A stretch of 64,000 nucleotides of DNA from SIG78 sp036677805 (lineage in GTDB: Bacteria; Verrucomicrobiota; Lentisphaeria; Victivallales; Victivallaceae): assembly GCA_036677805.1 (NCBI GenBank), contig JAVBVS010000015.1:1-64000 (forward strand). The letters are read 5' to 3'. Shown here piece by piece: positions 53,613 through 62,424 of the stretch. The notes under the pieces were generated by a model, which had not been told where the DNA came from, ran no database searches, and saw only the letters and a list, made by a program, of their open reading frames with translations. The translations under genes and the position numbers were made by a program. Each line of letters opens with the position of its first letter. Position 1 is the stretch's first letter.

Positions 53613-54509
53613 ATGCTCGCTTCCAATCGTCCTTCAGTCGTGCGCAAAGCCGTCATTCCCGCCGCCGGATTCGGTACCCGTTTTCTGCCCTTCACCCGTG
53701 CGGTGCCCAAGGAAATGATTCCGCTGGTGGACAAACCGGTCATTCAATATGTGGTGGAAGAAGCCGCAAAAGCCGGAATCACCGACATTTTGATCATCAC
53801 CAGCGCGGGCAAGGAGGCGATGCGCGATCACTTCACCGCCGAACCCGAGCTGGAAGCCCGGCTTGCCGCCACCGGCAAAACCGCGCTGCTGGAAGAACTT
53901 CACCGGATTCAACATCTGGCCGAGCTCCATTATGTCACTCAGACCGAGCTCAACGGCCTTGGCGGCGCACTGCTGCTGGCCGAGGAATTCGTCGCCGGCG
54001 AACCCTTCGCGGTCCTGCTCGGCGATACCGTGGTGGAGAGCTCCACCGACGAGGTTCCGATTGCCCAGCTGATCCGCAGCCACGAACAGACCAATGGCGC
54101 GGTGGTGGCGCTCGAACAGGTGCCGCGCGAACGGGTTTCGCAATACGGCGTCGTGGCGGGAACGCCGGAACTCGACCCCCGCCTGATCCGGATCGAGGCA
54201 CTGGTGGAGAAGCCCCGTCCCGAGGCGGCCCCGTCCAACCTGGTGATTGCCAGCCGGTATGTGCTGAAACCGGCGATTTTCGATTGTCTGCGCCAGTCGC
54301 CGCCGCACGGCGCGGGCCGGGAACTGTACCTCACCGATGCCATTATGAAGCTGGGAGAGAGCGAAGCCATTTACGGTTACGAAATTCTCGGCCACCGCTA
54401 TGACATCGGCAACAAACTGGAATTTCTGAAAGCGACTGTGGAGTTCGGACTGCGCCATCCCGACGGCGGCGCCAAATTTCTCGAATACCTGAAGCAGCGC
54501 TTGTCGTAA
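53613..54509 (+). CDS. galU: UTP-glucose-1-phosphate uridylyltransferase
   Basis: 298 residues. It makes UDP-glucose for polysaccharides and glycolipids. The nucleotide-binding start IPAAGFGTRFLPFTRAVPKE and PLVDKPVIQYVVEEA are diagnostic, with LLGDTVVE as the metal/nucleotide loop near residue 135 and VEKPRPEAAPSNLVIASRY later on. Length is normal. The helicase gene follows after 31 bp. It would support the exopolysaccharide controlled by the BY-kinase pair, although it is far from it. Confidence 0.93.
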   Translation: MLASNRPSVVRKAVIPAAGFGTRFLPFTRAVPKEMIPLVDKPVIQYVVEEAAKAGITDILIITSAGKEAMRDHFTAEPELEARLAATGKTALLEELHRIQHLAELHYVTQTELNGLGGALLLAEEFVAGEPFAVLLGDTVVESSTDEVPIAQLIRSHEQTNGAVVALEQVPRERVSQYGVVAGTPELDPRLIRIEALVEKPRPEAAPSNLVIASRYVLKPAIFDCLRQSPPHGAGRELYLTDAIMKLGESEAIYGYEILGHRYDIGNKLEFLKATVEFGLRHPDGGAKFLEYLKQRLS

Positions 54510-54540
54510 TCCGCATCAATCAAGAAAGAAGAAGAAAAAG

Positions 54541-56085
54541 TTGTTTAATCTCCTGAAAACCATCCGCGTACTGCTGAGCGGAAAAAGCGCGCCGCAGAAA
54601 GCCGCGGCCGCCAAGAAGTCCCAAACCCATCCAGCCTCGCCCTCCAGTCATACCCCCGGTGACGGGGCCCGCCGCAAACACGGAAGCAAGGAATCCCGGT
54701 TCGCCGCGGAGACGCGCGATCCGGTCCGGCATGCCGAACCGTCTCAACGCAAACGGCGACGCTCAGGCAAGCGTCCGGTCGAAGGTGACGATGCCGGTCG
54801 AACGTTCGAAACCCCCGGCATGCATCCGGCGGCGGCGCTGCCGAAGCCGGTCAAGCCGGATCACCTGCGCGAAGTGCCGGCGGCGCCCGACAAGAAGCGG
54901 TTCCTTGACTTTCCGCTGCCGGAGCTGATTCAGTTCGGCATCCAACATCTGAATTTCGAATATTGCACTCCGATTCAGGCGGCGGCGCTGCCGGAACTGC
55001 TGGCCGGACGCGACCTTGGCGGCAAAGCCCAGACCGGAACCGGCAAAACCGCGGCATTCCTGGTGGCGGCCTTCACCCGGATGCACAACCAGCCGCTGGC
55101 GGAACGCGAACCCGGCACCCCCCGGGTGCTGGTGCTGGCTCCCACCCGCGAACTGGCCGTCCAGATTCACAAGGACGCCGAGGCCATCGGCTGCTTCACG
55201 GACTTCCACAATGTCGTGGTATTCGGCGGCATGGACCACCAGAAGCAACGCAATCAGCTCAAAAGTCCGATTGACATTCTGGTCGGCACACCGGGACGAA
55301 TCATTGATTATTCGCGTGGCGGCGACCTCAATCTCGGCAAGGTGGAAATTCTGGTGATCGACGAGGCCGACCGCATGCTGGACATGGGTTTCATTCCCGA
55401 CGTGCGGCGGATTGTGGCGCAACTGCCGTCCAAGGGCATCCGCCAGACCTTGCTCTTCAGTGCAACGCTGGAGCCGGAAATCCTGCGTCTGGCGCAGAGT
55501 TTCCTGAGCGATCCGGTGATGGTCGAAACCGAACCCGAACAGGTAGTCGGCGCCGATATCGAACAGACCTTTTACTCCGTCTCCGGCGCGGAAAAACTGG
55601 CGCTGCTGCTTTACATCATCAAGCATGAGCCATTCCAGCGCATGCTGATTTTCGGCAACCGCAAAGACAAGAACCTCGACGTCTTTGAAACACTCCGCAA
55701 ATGCAACATCGCCGTGGAACTGATGTCCGGCGACATTCCCCAGCAGAAGCGTATGCGCATTCTTGAAGATTTCCGGGCCGGCAAAGTCCGCATCGTGATC
55801 GCCACCGACGTCGCGGCGCGCGGCATCCACGTCGACGATGTGTCGGTGGTGGTCAATTACGATTTGCCGGAGCGCTCCGAAGATTATGTTCACCGCATCG
55901 GGCGCACCGGGCGCGCCGGCCATCAGGGCAAGGCGATCAGCTTCATCTGCGAATATGGCGCCTACTATATTCCCGAAATCGAAAAGTTCGTCGGCGAGCA
56001 ATTCAAGTCGACTCAGCCCTCCGAAGAGATGGTTGCCATTCCGGCGGAATTCCGCGACTGCGTCGGCCGCCGTCGGCGCCGCTGA
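54541..56085 (+). CDS. DEAD-box RNA helicase with basic N-terminal extension
   Basis: 514 residues if the TTG at 54541 is used. Residues 1-115 are a basic, Ala/Lys/Arg-rich extension. The helicase core follows with the Q-motif region (YCTPIQAAALPELLAGRDL), motif I AQTGTGKTAAF, motif II DEADRMLDMGF, motif III FSATL and motif VI HRIGRTGRAG. The short C-terminus ends in basic residues. The type is RhlE/RhlB-like, acting in ribosome assembly or mRNA decay. The start is uncertain because the upstream AAGAAGAAAAAG is a poor ribosome site. A bidirectional terminator follows. Confidence 0.9.
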   Translation: MFNLLKTIRVLLSGKSAPQKAAAAKKSQTHPASPSSHTPGDGARRKHGSKESRFAAETRDPVRHAEPSQRKRRRSGKRPVEGDDAGRTFETPGMHPAAALPKPVKPDHLREVPAAPDKKRFLDFPLPELIQFGIQHLNFEYCTPIQAAALPELLAGRDLGGKAQTGTGKTAAFLVAAFTRMHNQPLAEREPGTPRVLVLAPTRELAVQIHKDAEAIGCFTDFHNVVVFGGMDHQKQRNQLKSPIDILVGTPGRIIDYSRGGDLNLGKVEILVIDEADRMLDMGFIPDVRRIVAQLPSKGIRQTLLFSATLEPEILRLAQSFLSDPVMVETEPEQVVGADIEQTFYSVSGAEKLALLLYIIKHEPFQRMLIFGNRKDKNLDVFETLRKCNIAVELMSGDIPQQKRMRILEDFRAGKVRIVIATDVAARGIHVDDVSVVVNYDLPERSEDYVHRIGRTGRAGHQGKAISFICEYGAYYIPEIEKFVGEQFKSTQPSEEMVAIPAEFRDCVGRRRRR

Positions 56086-56102
56086 CCGATTTTCAATTCT
56101 GG

Positions 56103-56157
56103 AACCTGCAAAAAACCCCGCAACCGCTTTAAGCGGCGCGGGGTTTTTTTGCAGGTT
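56103..56157. terminator. Strong bidirectional terminator
   Basis: Arms AACCTGCAAAAAACCCCGC and GCGGGGTTTTTTTGCAGGTT surround an inner stem CCGCTTTAAGCGG. T-runs occur on both strands. It ends both the helicase gene and the convergent GH20-like gene. Confidence 0.88.
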
Positions 56158-56176
56158 GTGGCGCGGGAACCGAAGT

Positions 56177-58081
56177 CTACTCGGCGAATGCCAGCTTGTC
56201 GGTCCGGAATTCCGCCATCTCCAAGGTAGCCGAATGAATCTGGACGGCCGCGTGGCGGTCGAAATAATCATCGCGCGTCGACTGGCCGCCGAACCAGGTG
56301 AATTTCAGATCATTGTCCAATAGATGGGTCACATTCTCCACCCGGCCCGAGACCGCCAGCACCGCGCGCGGTACAAACCGCCGTCCGCCAAGCCGGACTT
56401 CAACGAAAGTCACGCCGATGCCGCCCAGCCCGGAGGCCGCGATCCGGATCGCTTCAAGTTTGCCGGCGCAATTTTCCGGCAGCGGCAGGAAGCGTTCGAA
56501 TAAAGTCGTATCGGTGCGGTCGGCCTTGAACACGCCTTCCCCGGCAGCCATCCAGCCGCCATCCATTTTGAGTTCGATCCGGCAGTTTTCCACTCCAAAT
56601 CCGTCGGGCAGACAGCAGGCGACCCGGACCCATGCGCCGGAAGCCAGATCGGCCGCCTCCTGTGCGAGCATTGTCGACACCCGCTCCCGGTTCGCGGCGA
56701 AAACATTAGGCGCGATCCCGGGCCGCCACGCCTCCCACAACGCCGCCATGCGATCCAGAAATTGCCGGTAATCGTTTGCCGCCGCATCGAATTGCGTCCG
56801 GCGCGCCGGAGTGACGCCGCGATCGAAAGTATCGTGTGCGGTCTTCTTGAGCCGGTGCGAAACCACTTTTTCGGTCAGGCCGTTGAGCATGTCGTCAAGA
56901 CAGCGCCGCCCCCATTCGGCAGTGATCCGGTCCCGGTAGAGCGGCAGGACCGTAAAGGCGGCGAAATCGCTTTCCATCTCGTCATAAGCCATGCCGAAAA
57001 AGTTGCGGGTGAAAATCGTCCCCGGATGGACCGCCTCGAAATGGCGCCAGAATCCCTGATTCAATGCCAGTTTGACCATGGCTGCAAAAATCGGATCACG
57101 GCCGGTTTCGCCGAAAATCTGGCACATCGCTCCGACGAACGCCGCATCGGGCGTTTCGCCCTGCATCTGCCGTCCCGCCGCCGCAAAAACCGGCAGGGTC
57201 CGATAGAGGAAGGTATCGCTTTTTTCCCAGCTGGTGATCAGACCGCCCAGCACGGAACGCTCCTCGGCATACGCCAGATAACTCGCGGCATTCGACAGCA
57301 TGCGGTCGGCCGGGGCGACGACGGTATCGAAACCGTTGGCGGCATTGACCGCGATCCGGTCCTCGACGCCGACGTCAAGCAAATGGCCGAGATAACTGCG
57401 CACATCGCGCTGATATTGCCAGTCGACCATCACCACATCCTTCGGCACCGCGGGAAAGACGTCGGGGTAAAATTCGAACATGTCCGACCACATCATCACC
57501 CGTTTGCCGGCAGCGGCCATGATCTCCCGGACCGTCTTGATGTGCTCCAGAAAAAAACGCTGTTCGTCCGCCAGCGTCGGCATCAGCGCCCGACAGCGCG
57601 GACACATCTTGAAGTCCCAGAATTCATCCAGCCCGATATGGAACCAGCGCGACGGAAAGAGCGCCGCAACTTCCCGCAGATAGCCGCCCATGAAATCGTA
57701 GAATTCCGGATGAGTAATGCAGAAGGTGTTTTTGCGCACACCGCCGAACCGGCCGGTTTCGCCGTCGGGAAGCTCCGCATAACGCCGCATTTCGGGATGG
57801 CGCAGAAAACGCTCCGCATGGCCCAGCGTGGCGACGCACGGCACCAGCTCAATCCCGCGCGCCGCGCCGAAGGCGGCCAGTTCGCGCATTTCCGCCTCGG
57901 TATAATATTCGCCCTCCGCGGCCAGTTGATAGGAGGCGGTCCGCACCCGGTCTTCAAGATACAGCAGCAAACCGTTATACCCGGCTCCGGCCAGAAAATC
58001 GATGAATCCATGAATGAACTCGATTGTCTCCATCTGCCGCGCCAGGTCAAGCTGCGCCCAGCGCAAATTCATCGTCGCCAT
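56177..58081 (-). CDS. GH20-like beta-N-acetylhexosaminidase
   Basis: 634 residues. A TIM-barrel catalytic domain occupies residues 15-350, with the GH20 acid/assist pair in WFHIGLDEFWDF (Asp and Glu, near 148-149) and substrate-region segments PCVATLGHAERFLRHPEMR and VMMWSDMFEFYPD. A Cys pair (CPRCR) follows directly after. The C-terminal 250 residues contain helical and beta-sandwich regions. No signal peptide is seen, so it should cleave imported hexosamine-containing oligosaccharides in the cytoplasm. GAGGAG before the ATG at 58081 fixes the start. Confidence 0.8.
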   Translation of the reverse strand: MATMNLRWAQLDLARQMETIEFIHGFIDFLAGAGYNGLLLYLEDRVRTASYQLAAEGEYYTEAEMRELAAFGAARGIELVPCVATLGHAERFLRHPEMRRYAELPDGETGRFGGVRKNTFCITHPEFYDFMGGYLREVAALFPSRWFHIGLDEFWDFKMCPRCRALMPTLADEQRFFLEHIKTVREIMAAAGKRVMMWSDMFEFYPDVFPAVPKDVVMVDWQYQRDVRSYLGHLLDVGVEDRIAVNAANGFDTVVAPADRMLSNAASYLAYAEERSVLGGLITSWEKSDTFLYRTLPVFAAAGRQMQGETPDAAFVGAMCQIFGETGRDPIFAAMVKLALNQGFWRHFEAVHPGTIFTRNFFGMAYDEMESDFAAFTVLPLYRDRITAEWGRRCLDDMLNGLTEKVVSHRLKKTAHDTFDRGVTPARRTQFDAAANDYRQFLDRMAALWEAWRPGIAPNVFAANRERVSTMLAQEAADLASGAWVRVACCLPDGFGVENCRIELKMDGGWMAAGEGVFKADRTDTTLFERFLPLPENCAGKLEAIRIAASGLGGIGVTFVEVRLGGRRFVPRAVLAVSGRVENVTHLLDNDLKFTWFGGQSTRDDYFDRHAAVQIHSATLEMAEFRTDKLAFAE

Positions 58082-58426
58082 CAGCCCAAACTCCTCGCCT
58101 CAGTGTTGTGATTGCATGCGAATCAGGATAATATACCCGGGATTCGGAATTTTTACCACCGGATAATCATTTTTTATCATTTTTCCCGGCGATTTTTTTC
58201 AAACCTCACAGATCGATCTTCAATCAACGCATTCCATGGCAATCCGTTGCGTTGAAAAAAACGGTTCGCCCTGCCCGGCAAACAGGATTGCCACATTTTT
58301 TTCATCCACGGAGATTTTTTTCCGGCAATGCGCTATATTATCCGCCAAGCGATTTCTCCGGCGGACCGGATTCCAATCTCTCCGCCGGACCGGATTTTCA
58401 GAGATTGACGGAAAGGCGGTATCTCC
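58082..58426. other. Intergenic region with AT-rich blocks before cysK
   Basis: No gene is visible in these 345 bp. Towards the right end there are three T-rich runs, a TATATT element (58334-58339) that could be a -10 box for cysK, and the tandem 18-bp repeat listed separately. The left half should hold the promoter of the GH20-like gene, which I could not pinpoint. Confidence 0.5.
58355..58396 (+). repeat. Two 18-bp direct repeats upstream of cysK
   Basis: TCTCCGGCGGACCGGATT (58355-58372) recurs at 58379-58396 with one change, a period of 24 bp. They lie 30-70 bp before the cysK ATG, after the possible -10 box, so in the 5' untranslated region. They may be a tandem operator or an RNA element, or merely a small duplication. 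Confidence 0.5.
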
Positions 58427-59347
<921 letters not shown>

Positions 59348-59373
59348 TCGGGGAATAATTGGTTTCAAAAATA

Positions 59374-59413
59374 TCCGGCGGCGCATTTCCAATCGGGGAA
59401 ATGCGCCGCCGGA
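59374..59413. terminator. Bidirectional terminator between cysK and rhaA
   Basis: Perfect 17-bp arms (59374-59390 and 59397-59413) with a 6-base loop. TTGTATT follows rightwards and ATATTTTTG leftwards, so it can end both convergent transcripts. Confidence 0.85.
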
Positions 59414-59441
59414 TTGTATTCGGTCCGCGATCAGGCAATGC

Positions 59442-60692
59442 TCAGCGCCCCGACAATACATCCTTTTCGTAACGCAGGATGGCCGCCATCACGGCTTCGT
59501 CCGACGGCATGTCATTTTCTTCGCAGTAACGGCGCCAGACCGCGCCCCAGGGCAGCGTCCGCGCCGCTTCCTGCGCCGCAAGGCGCCCGGTAAAGTCAAA
59601 CCCGGCTTCGCATTCCGTCGCCAGTTTGGGCTCGAGGAACCCGATCAGCAGCGCTTTAAGCATGTTGCGCGCGCCGACGGTCCAGGCCGCAATCCGGTTA
59701 ATCGACGCATCGAAGTAATCCAGCCCGATGGCGATCTGACCGTCAAGTCCGCAGGCGGCGATTTCGCGGCCGATGCCCAGCAATTCATCGTTGAGCACCA
59801 GCACATGGTCGCTGTCCCAGCGTACGCCGCGGCTGACATGAAGCAGCATCCGGCCCTGCATCGCATGAATTGCGGAAAGCTTGTCGGCAATCGATTCGGT
59901 CGGATGGAAATGCCCGGAGTCGATGCAGATCAGTTTTTGCCGCGTGGATGCGTAGCCGAGATAGAAATCGTGCGAGCCGACGGTGAAACTTTCGGTGCCG
60001 ATCCCGAAGAGCTTGGGTTCGACCGCGTCGAGGACCTCGGTTTCCGGCAGTACGTCGGCGAAAATTTCGTCCAGCGAATCGCGCAGCCGCCGGCGCGGCG
60101 CAAGACGGTCGGACGGAGTATCCTTGTAGCCGTCCGGCGCCCACTGATTGCAGACGCTCGGACTGCCGCCGGCGCGACCGAATTCCGCCGCGATCCGACG
60201 GATGGCGCGGGCGTGATTGATCCAGAATTTCCGGATGCCGGGGTCGGGATGGGACAAACTCAGGCCGTGGTCGAGTTTGGGATGCGCATAAAACGCCGGG
60301 GCGATATCGATGGTCATCCGGTGCGCTTTGCCCCAGGCCTGCCAGTCGCGGAAATTGTCGATGGTGAACGCGTCGCGGTCGACGCCCGGAAACATCCGGT
60401 CGACCTCATGCCCCTGCAGACAAATGCGGTTCTTGCCCGGAATCAGCTTCAGCACAAAATCCAGATCGGCGCGCAGTTCCGCCGCGGTCCGGGCCCGCCC
60501 CGGATAATTGCCGGTCACCTGACAGCCGCCGGTCAGCGCATGCCGGACTTCCTCGAAGCCGGTGACGTCATCGCCCTGCCAGGCGTGAATCGACAGTTCG
60601 ATGCGGCGCAGCCGCCGCAGCGCTGCTTCGATATCCACACCCTGATCGGCGTAAATCTGTTTGGCGGCATTGAAAAGAGCACTTTGATCCAT
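59442..60692 (-). CDS. rhaA: L-rhamnose isomerase
   Basis: 416 residues, the length of E. coli RhaA. It interconverts L-rhamnose and L-rhamnulose with Mn2+. The opening IELSIHAWQGDDVTGFE, CLQGHEVDRMFPGVDRD, CNQWAPDGYKD and CIDSGHFHPTESIADKL hold the metal and substrate residues of the family. It lies 43 bp after the AraB-type kinase gene and is read with it. No rhamnulose-1-phosphate aldolase (RhaD) or lactaldehyde enzyme is in the window. Confidence 0.92.
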   Translation of the reverse strand: MDQSALFNAAKQIYADQGVDIEAALRRLRRIELSIHAWQGDDVTGFEEVRHALTGGCQVTGNYPGRARTAAELRADLDFVLKLIPGKNRICLQGHEVDRMFPGVDRDAFTIDNFRDWQAWGKAHRMTIDIAPAFYAHPKLDHGLSLSHPDPGIRKFWINHARAIRRIAAEFGRAGGSPSVCNQWAPDGYKDTPSDRLAPRRRLRDSLDEIFADVLPETEVLDAVEPKLFGIGTESFTVGSHDFYLGYASTRQKLICIDSGHFHPTESIADKLSAIHAMQGRMLLHVSRGVRWDSDHVLVLNDELLGIGREIAACGLDGQIAIGLDYFDASINRIAAWTVGARNMLKALLIGFLEPKLATECEAGFDFTGRLAAQEAARTLPWGAVWRRYCEENDMPSDEAVMAAILRYEKDVLSGR

Positions 60693-60735
60693 GATTTTCC
60701 CTCCTCCTTAGGCTTCCATGAATACGGTTCGACGC

Positions 60736-62322
60736 TCAACGTTCCGGAAATTGCGCCAACAGCGCTCCCAGTCGTCGATAGTTTTCATACAATCGATCAT
60801 AGGCGAGGCCGCGCGCCACATCGGGTTCATACCGCCGGTCGGGTTTGGAACTTATCACCGCCATCGCCGCGAACACATCGGGATGAAGTTTTGCCGCGGT
60901 CGCGGCAAAAATCGCCCCGCCGAGCGCTCCGGTCTGCGCCGCGGCAGCAACTTTGAGCGGCATATGAAGAATATCCGAAGCCATCTGCATCAGGAATTCC
61001 GATTTGCGGCTGATGCCGCCGATCGCGGTGATTCCGTCGATCGCAACACCCTCACCGCGATAGTGTTCGACAATGGCACGCGTCCCGAAGAGCGTCGCCT
61101 CCAGCAGCGAACGGTAAATCATCGGCGCGGTGGTGTGGATCGTCAACCCCCACAGCGCTCCCCGTTGCGCCGGGTCGGCAAACGGTGTCCGCAGTCCGTT
61201 GAAATAATCGAGGGCCGTCACACCGCCGCCGCCCGGCGGCAGGACTGCCGCCTCGGCTTCCAGAGCGGCCAGATCGACGCCCCCTCCGCCATATTCGAGC
61301 AGTTTCCGGAACCAGGCATAAACGTCGCCGAACGCCGCCTGCCCGGCTTCGAGTCCGGTCAAACCCGGCAGAATCGAGCCGTCAACCTGGCCGCAGATGC
61401 CCGGAATGCAGCGCTTCACTTCCGGCGCCACCAGCATGTCGCAACTGGAAGTGCCGAAGACCTTGAGCAATTCCCCCGGCCGGATTCCGGCTCCGACCGC
61501 ACCGCAATGCGCATCAAGCAAAGTTCCGGCGATTACGGTCTGTGGAGTAAGCCCCAACTTCTGCGCCCATTCCGCACTGAGCACGCCCACCGGCGCCTCG
61601 GCGGTGAAGCTTTCCGCATAAAGCCGGTCGCGCCAGCCCGCCAGCAGGGGATCGATTCCACCCAGGAACGCGTCTGGCGGCAGCCCGCCCCAGTCCGGAT
61701 GCCACATCGCCTTGTGCCCGGCGGTACAGCGGTTGCGCCGGATGGCGCCGGCATCGCGGCAGCCGGTCAATTCCGCCGCCATCCAATCGCAATGCTCGAC
61801 AAAGCTCCCCGCCGCCTGCTCCACCGCCGGATCCCGGCGCAGGATATGGAGCAGTTTGCTCCAGAACCACTCGCTCGAGTAAAAACCGCCTTCATAACAG
61901 GCATAATTGACCGGCGATTCCGCCAGCGCGCGGTTGATCTCCGCCGCCTCGACTTCGGCGCTGTGATCCTTCCACAAAACGAACATCGCATCGGGGTTGT
62001 CGGCGAATTTCTCATGCAGCGCCAGAGGCCGCCCGGAAGCGTCGACCGCGCACGGCGTGCTGCCGGTGGTATCAAGACCGATCCCGCGCACCGCCTCGGG
62101 CCGGGTCCGGCCGCTCAGATTGCAGACCACCTCACGCATGCTTTCGAGATAATCCAGCGGATGCTGCCGAAATTCGCTGCGTTCGCCGCAGCAGTAGCGC
62201 CCATCGCCCCAGCGCCGGTAATAAGCGACGCTTTCTTCGAGAATCGCACCGTTCCCGGCATCGACCAGCACACCGCGCACGCTGTCGGTGCCGAAATCCA
62301 ATCCGATTACCTGTCGGTCCAT
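60736..62322 (-). CDS. araB: FGGY-family ribulokinase (AraB type)
   Basis: 528 residues. The AraB landmarks are very clear: IGLDFGTDSVRGVLVD, GIGLDTTGSTPCAVD, FVLWKDHSAEVEAAEIN, YSSEWFWSKLLHILRR, GICGQVDGSILPGLTGLEAG and ALGGAIFAA. AraB phosphorylates L-ribulose and some other 2-ketopentoses. Here the next gene is rhaA, so the kinase may act on L-rhamnulose in place of RhaB. AGAGGG before the ATG at 62322 fixes the start, and a good promoter stands upstream. The family call is firm; the substrate is an inference. Confidence 0.88.
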   Translation of the reverse strand: MDRQVIGLDFGTDSVRGVLVDAGNGAILEESVAYYRRWGDGRYCCGERSEFRQHPLDYLESMREVVCNLSGRTRPEAVRGIGLDTTGSTPCAVDASGRPLALHEKFADNPDAMFVLWKDHSAEVEAAEINRALAESPVNYACYEGGFYSSEWFWSKLLHILRRDPAVEQAAGSFVEHCDWMAAELTGCRDAGAIRRNRCTAGHKAMWHPDWGGLPPDAFLGGIDPLLAGWRDRLYAESFTAEAPVGVLSAEWAQKLGLTPQTVIAGTLLDAHCGAVGAGIRPGELLKVFGTSSCDMLVAPEVKRCIPGICGQVDGSILPGLTGLEAGQAAFGDVYAWFRKLLEYGGGGVDLAALEAEAAVLPPGGGGVTALDYFNGLRTPFADPAQRGALWGLTIHTTAPMIYRSLLEATLFGTRAIVEHYRGEGVAIDGITAIGGISRKSEFLMQMASDILHMPLKVAAAAQTGALGGAIFAATAAKLHPDVFAAMAVISSKPDRRYEPDVARGLAYDRLYENYRRLGALLAQFPER

Positions 62323-62366
62323 ACTGCCACCCTCTTCTGATGAATGGGGTAATTTAGCATCGGTCC

Positions 62367-62395
62367 GGTATAAATTCCAGTTATTCTATTTGCAA
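62367..62395 (-). promoter_or_regulatory. Promoter of the araB-rhaA operon
   Basis: Read on the minus strand: TTGCAA (62395-62390), 17 bp, TATACC (62372-62367), 45 bp before the kinase start. The -35 box overlaps the region upstream of the divergent Ser/Thr kinase gene. Confidence 0.65.
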
Positions 62396-62424
62396 TTGCC
62401 GGAATTCGGGATTATTTTCCATTC

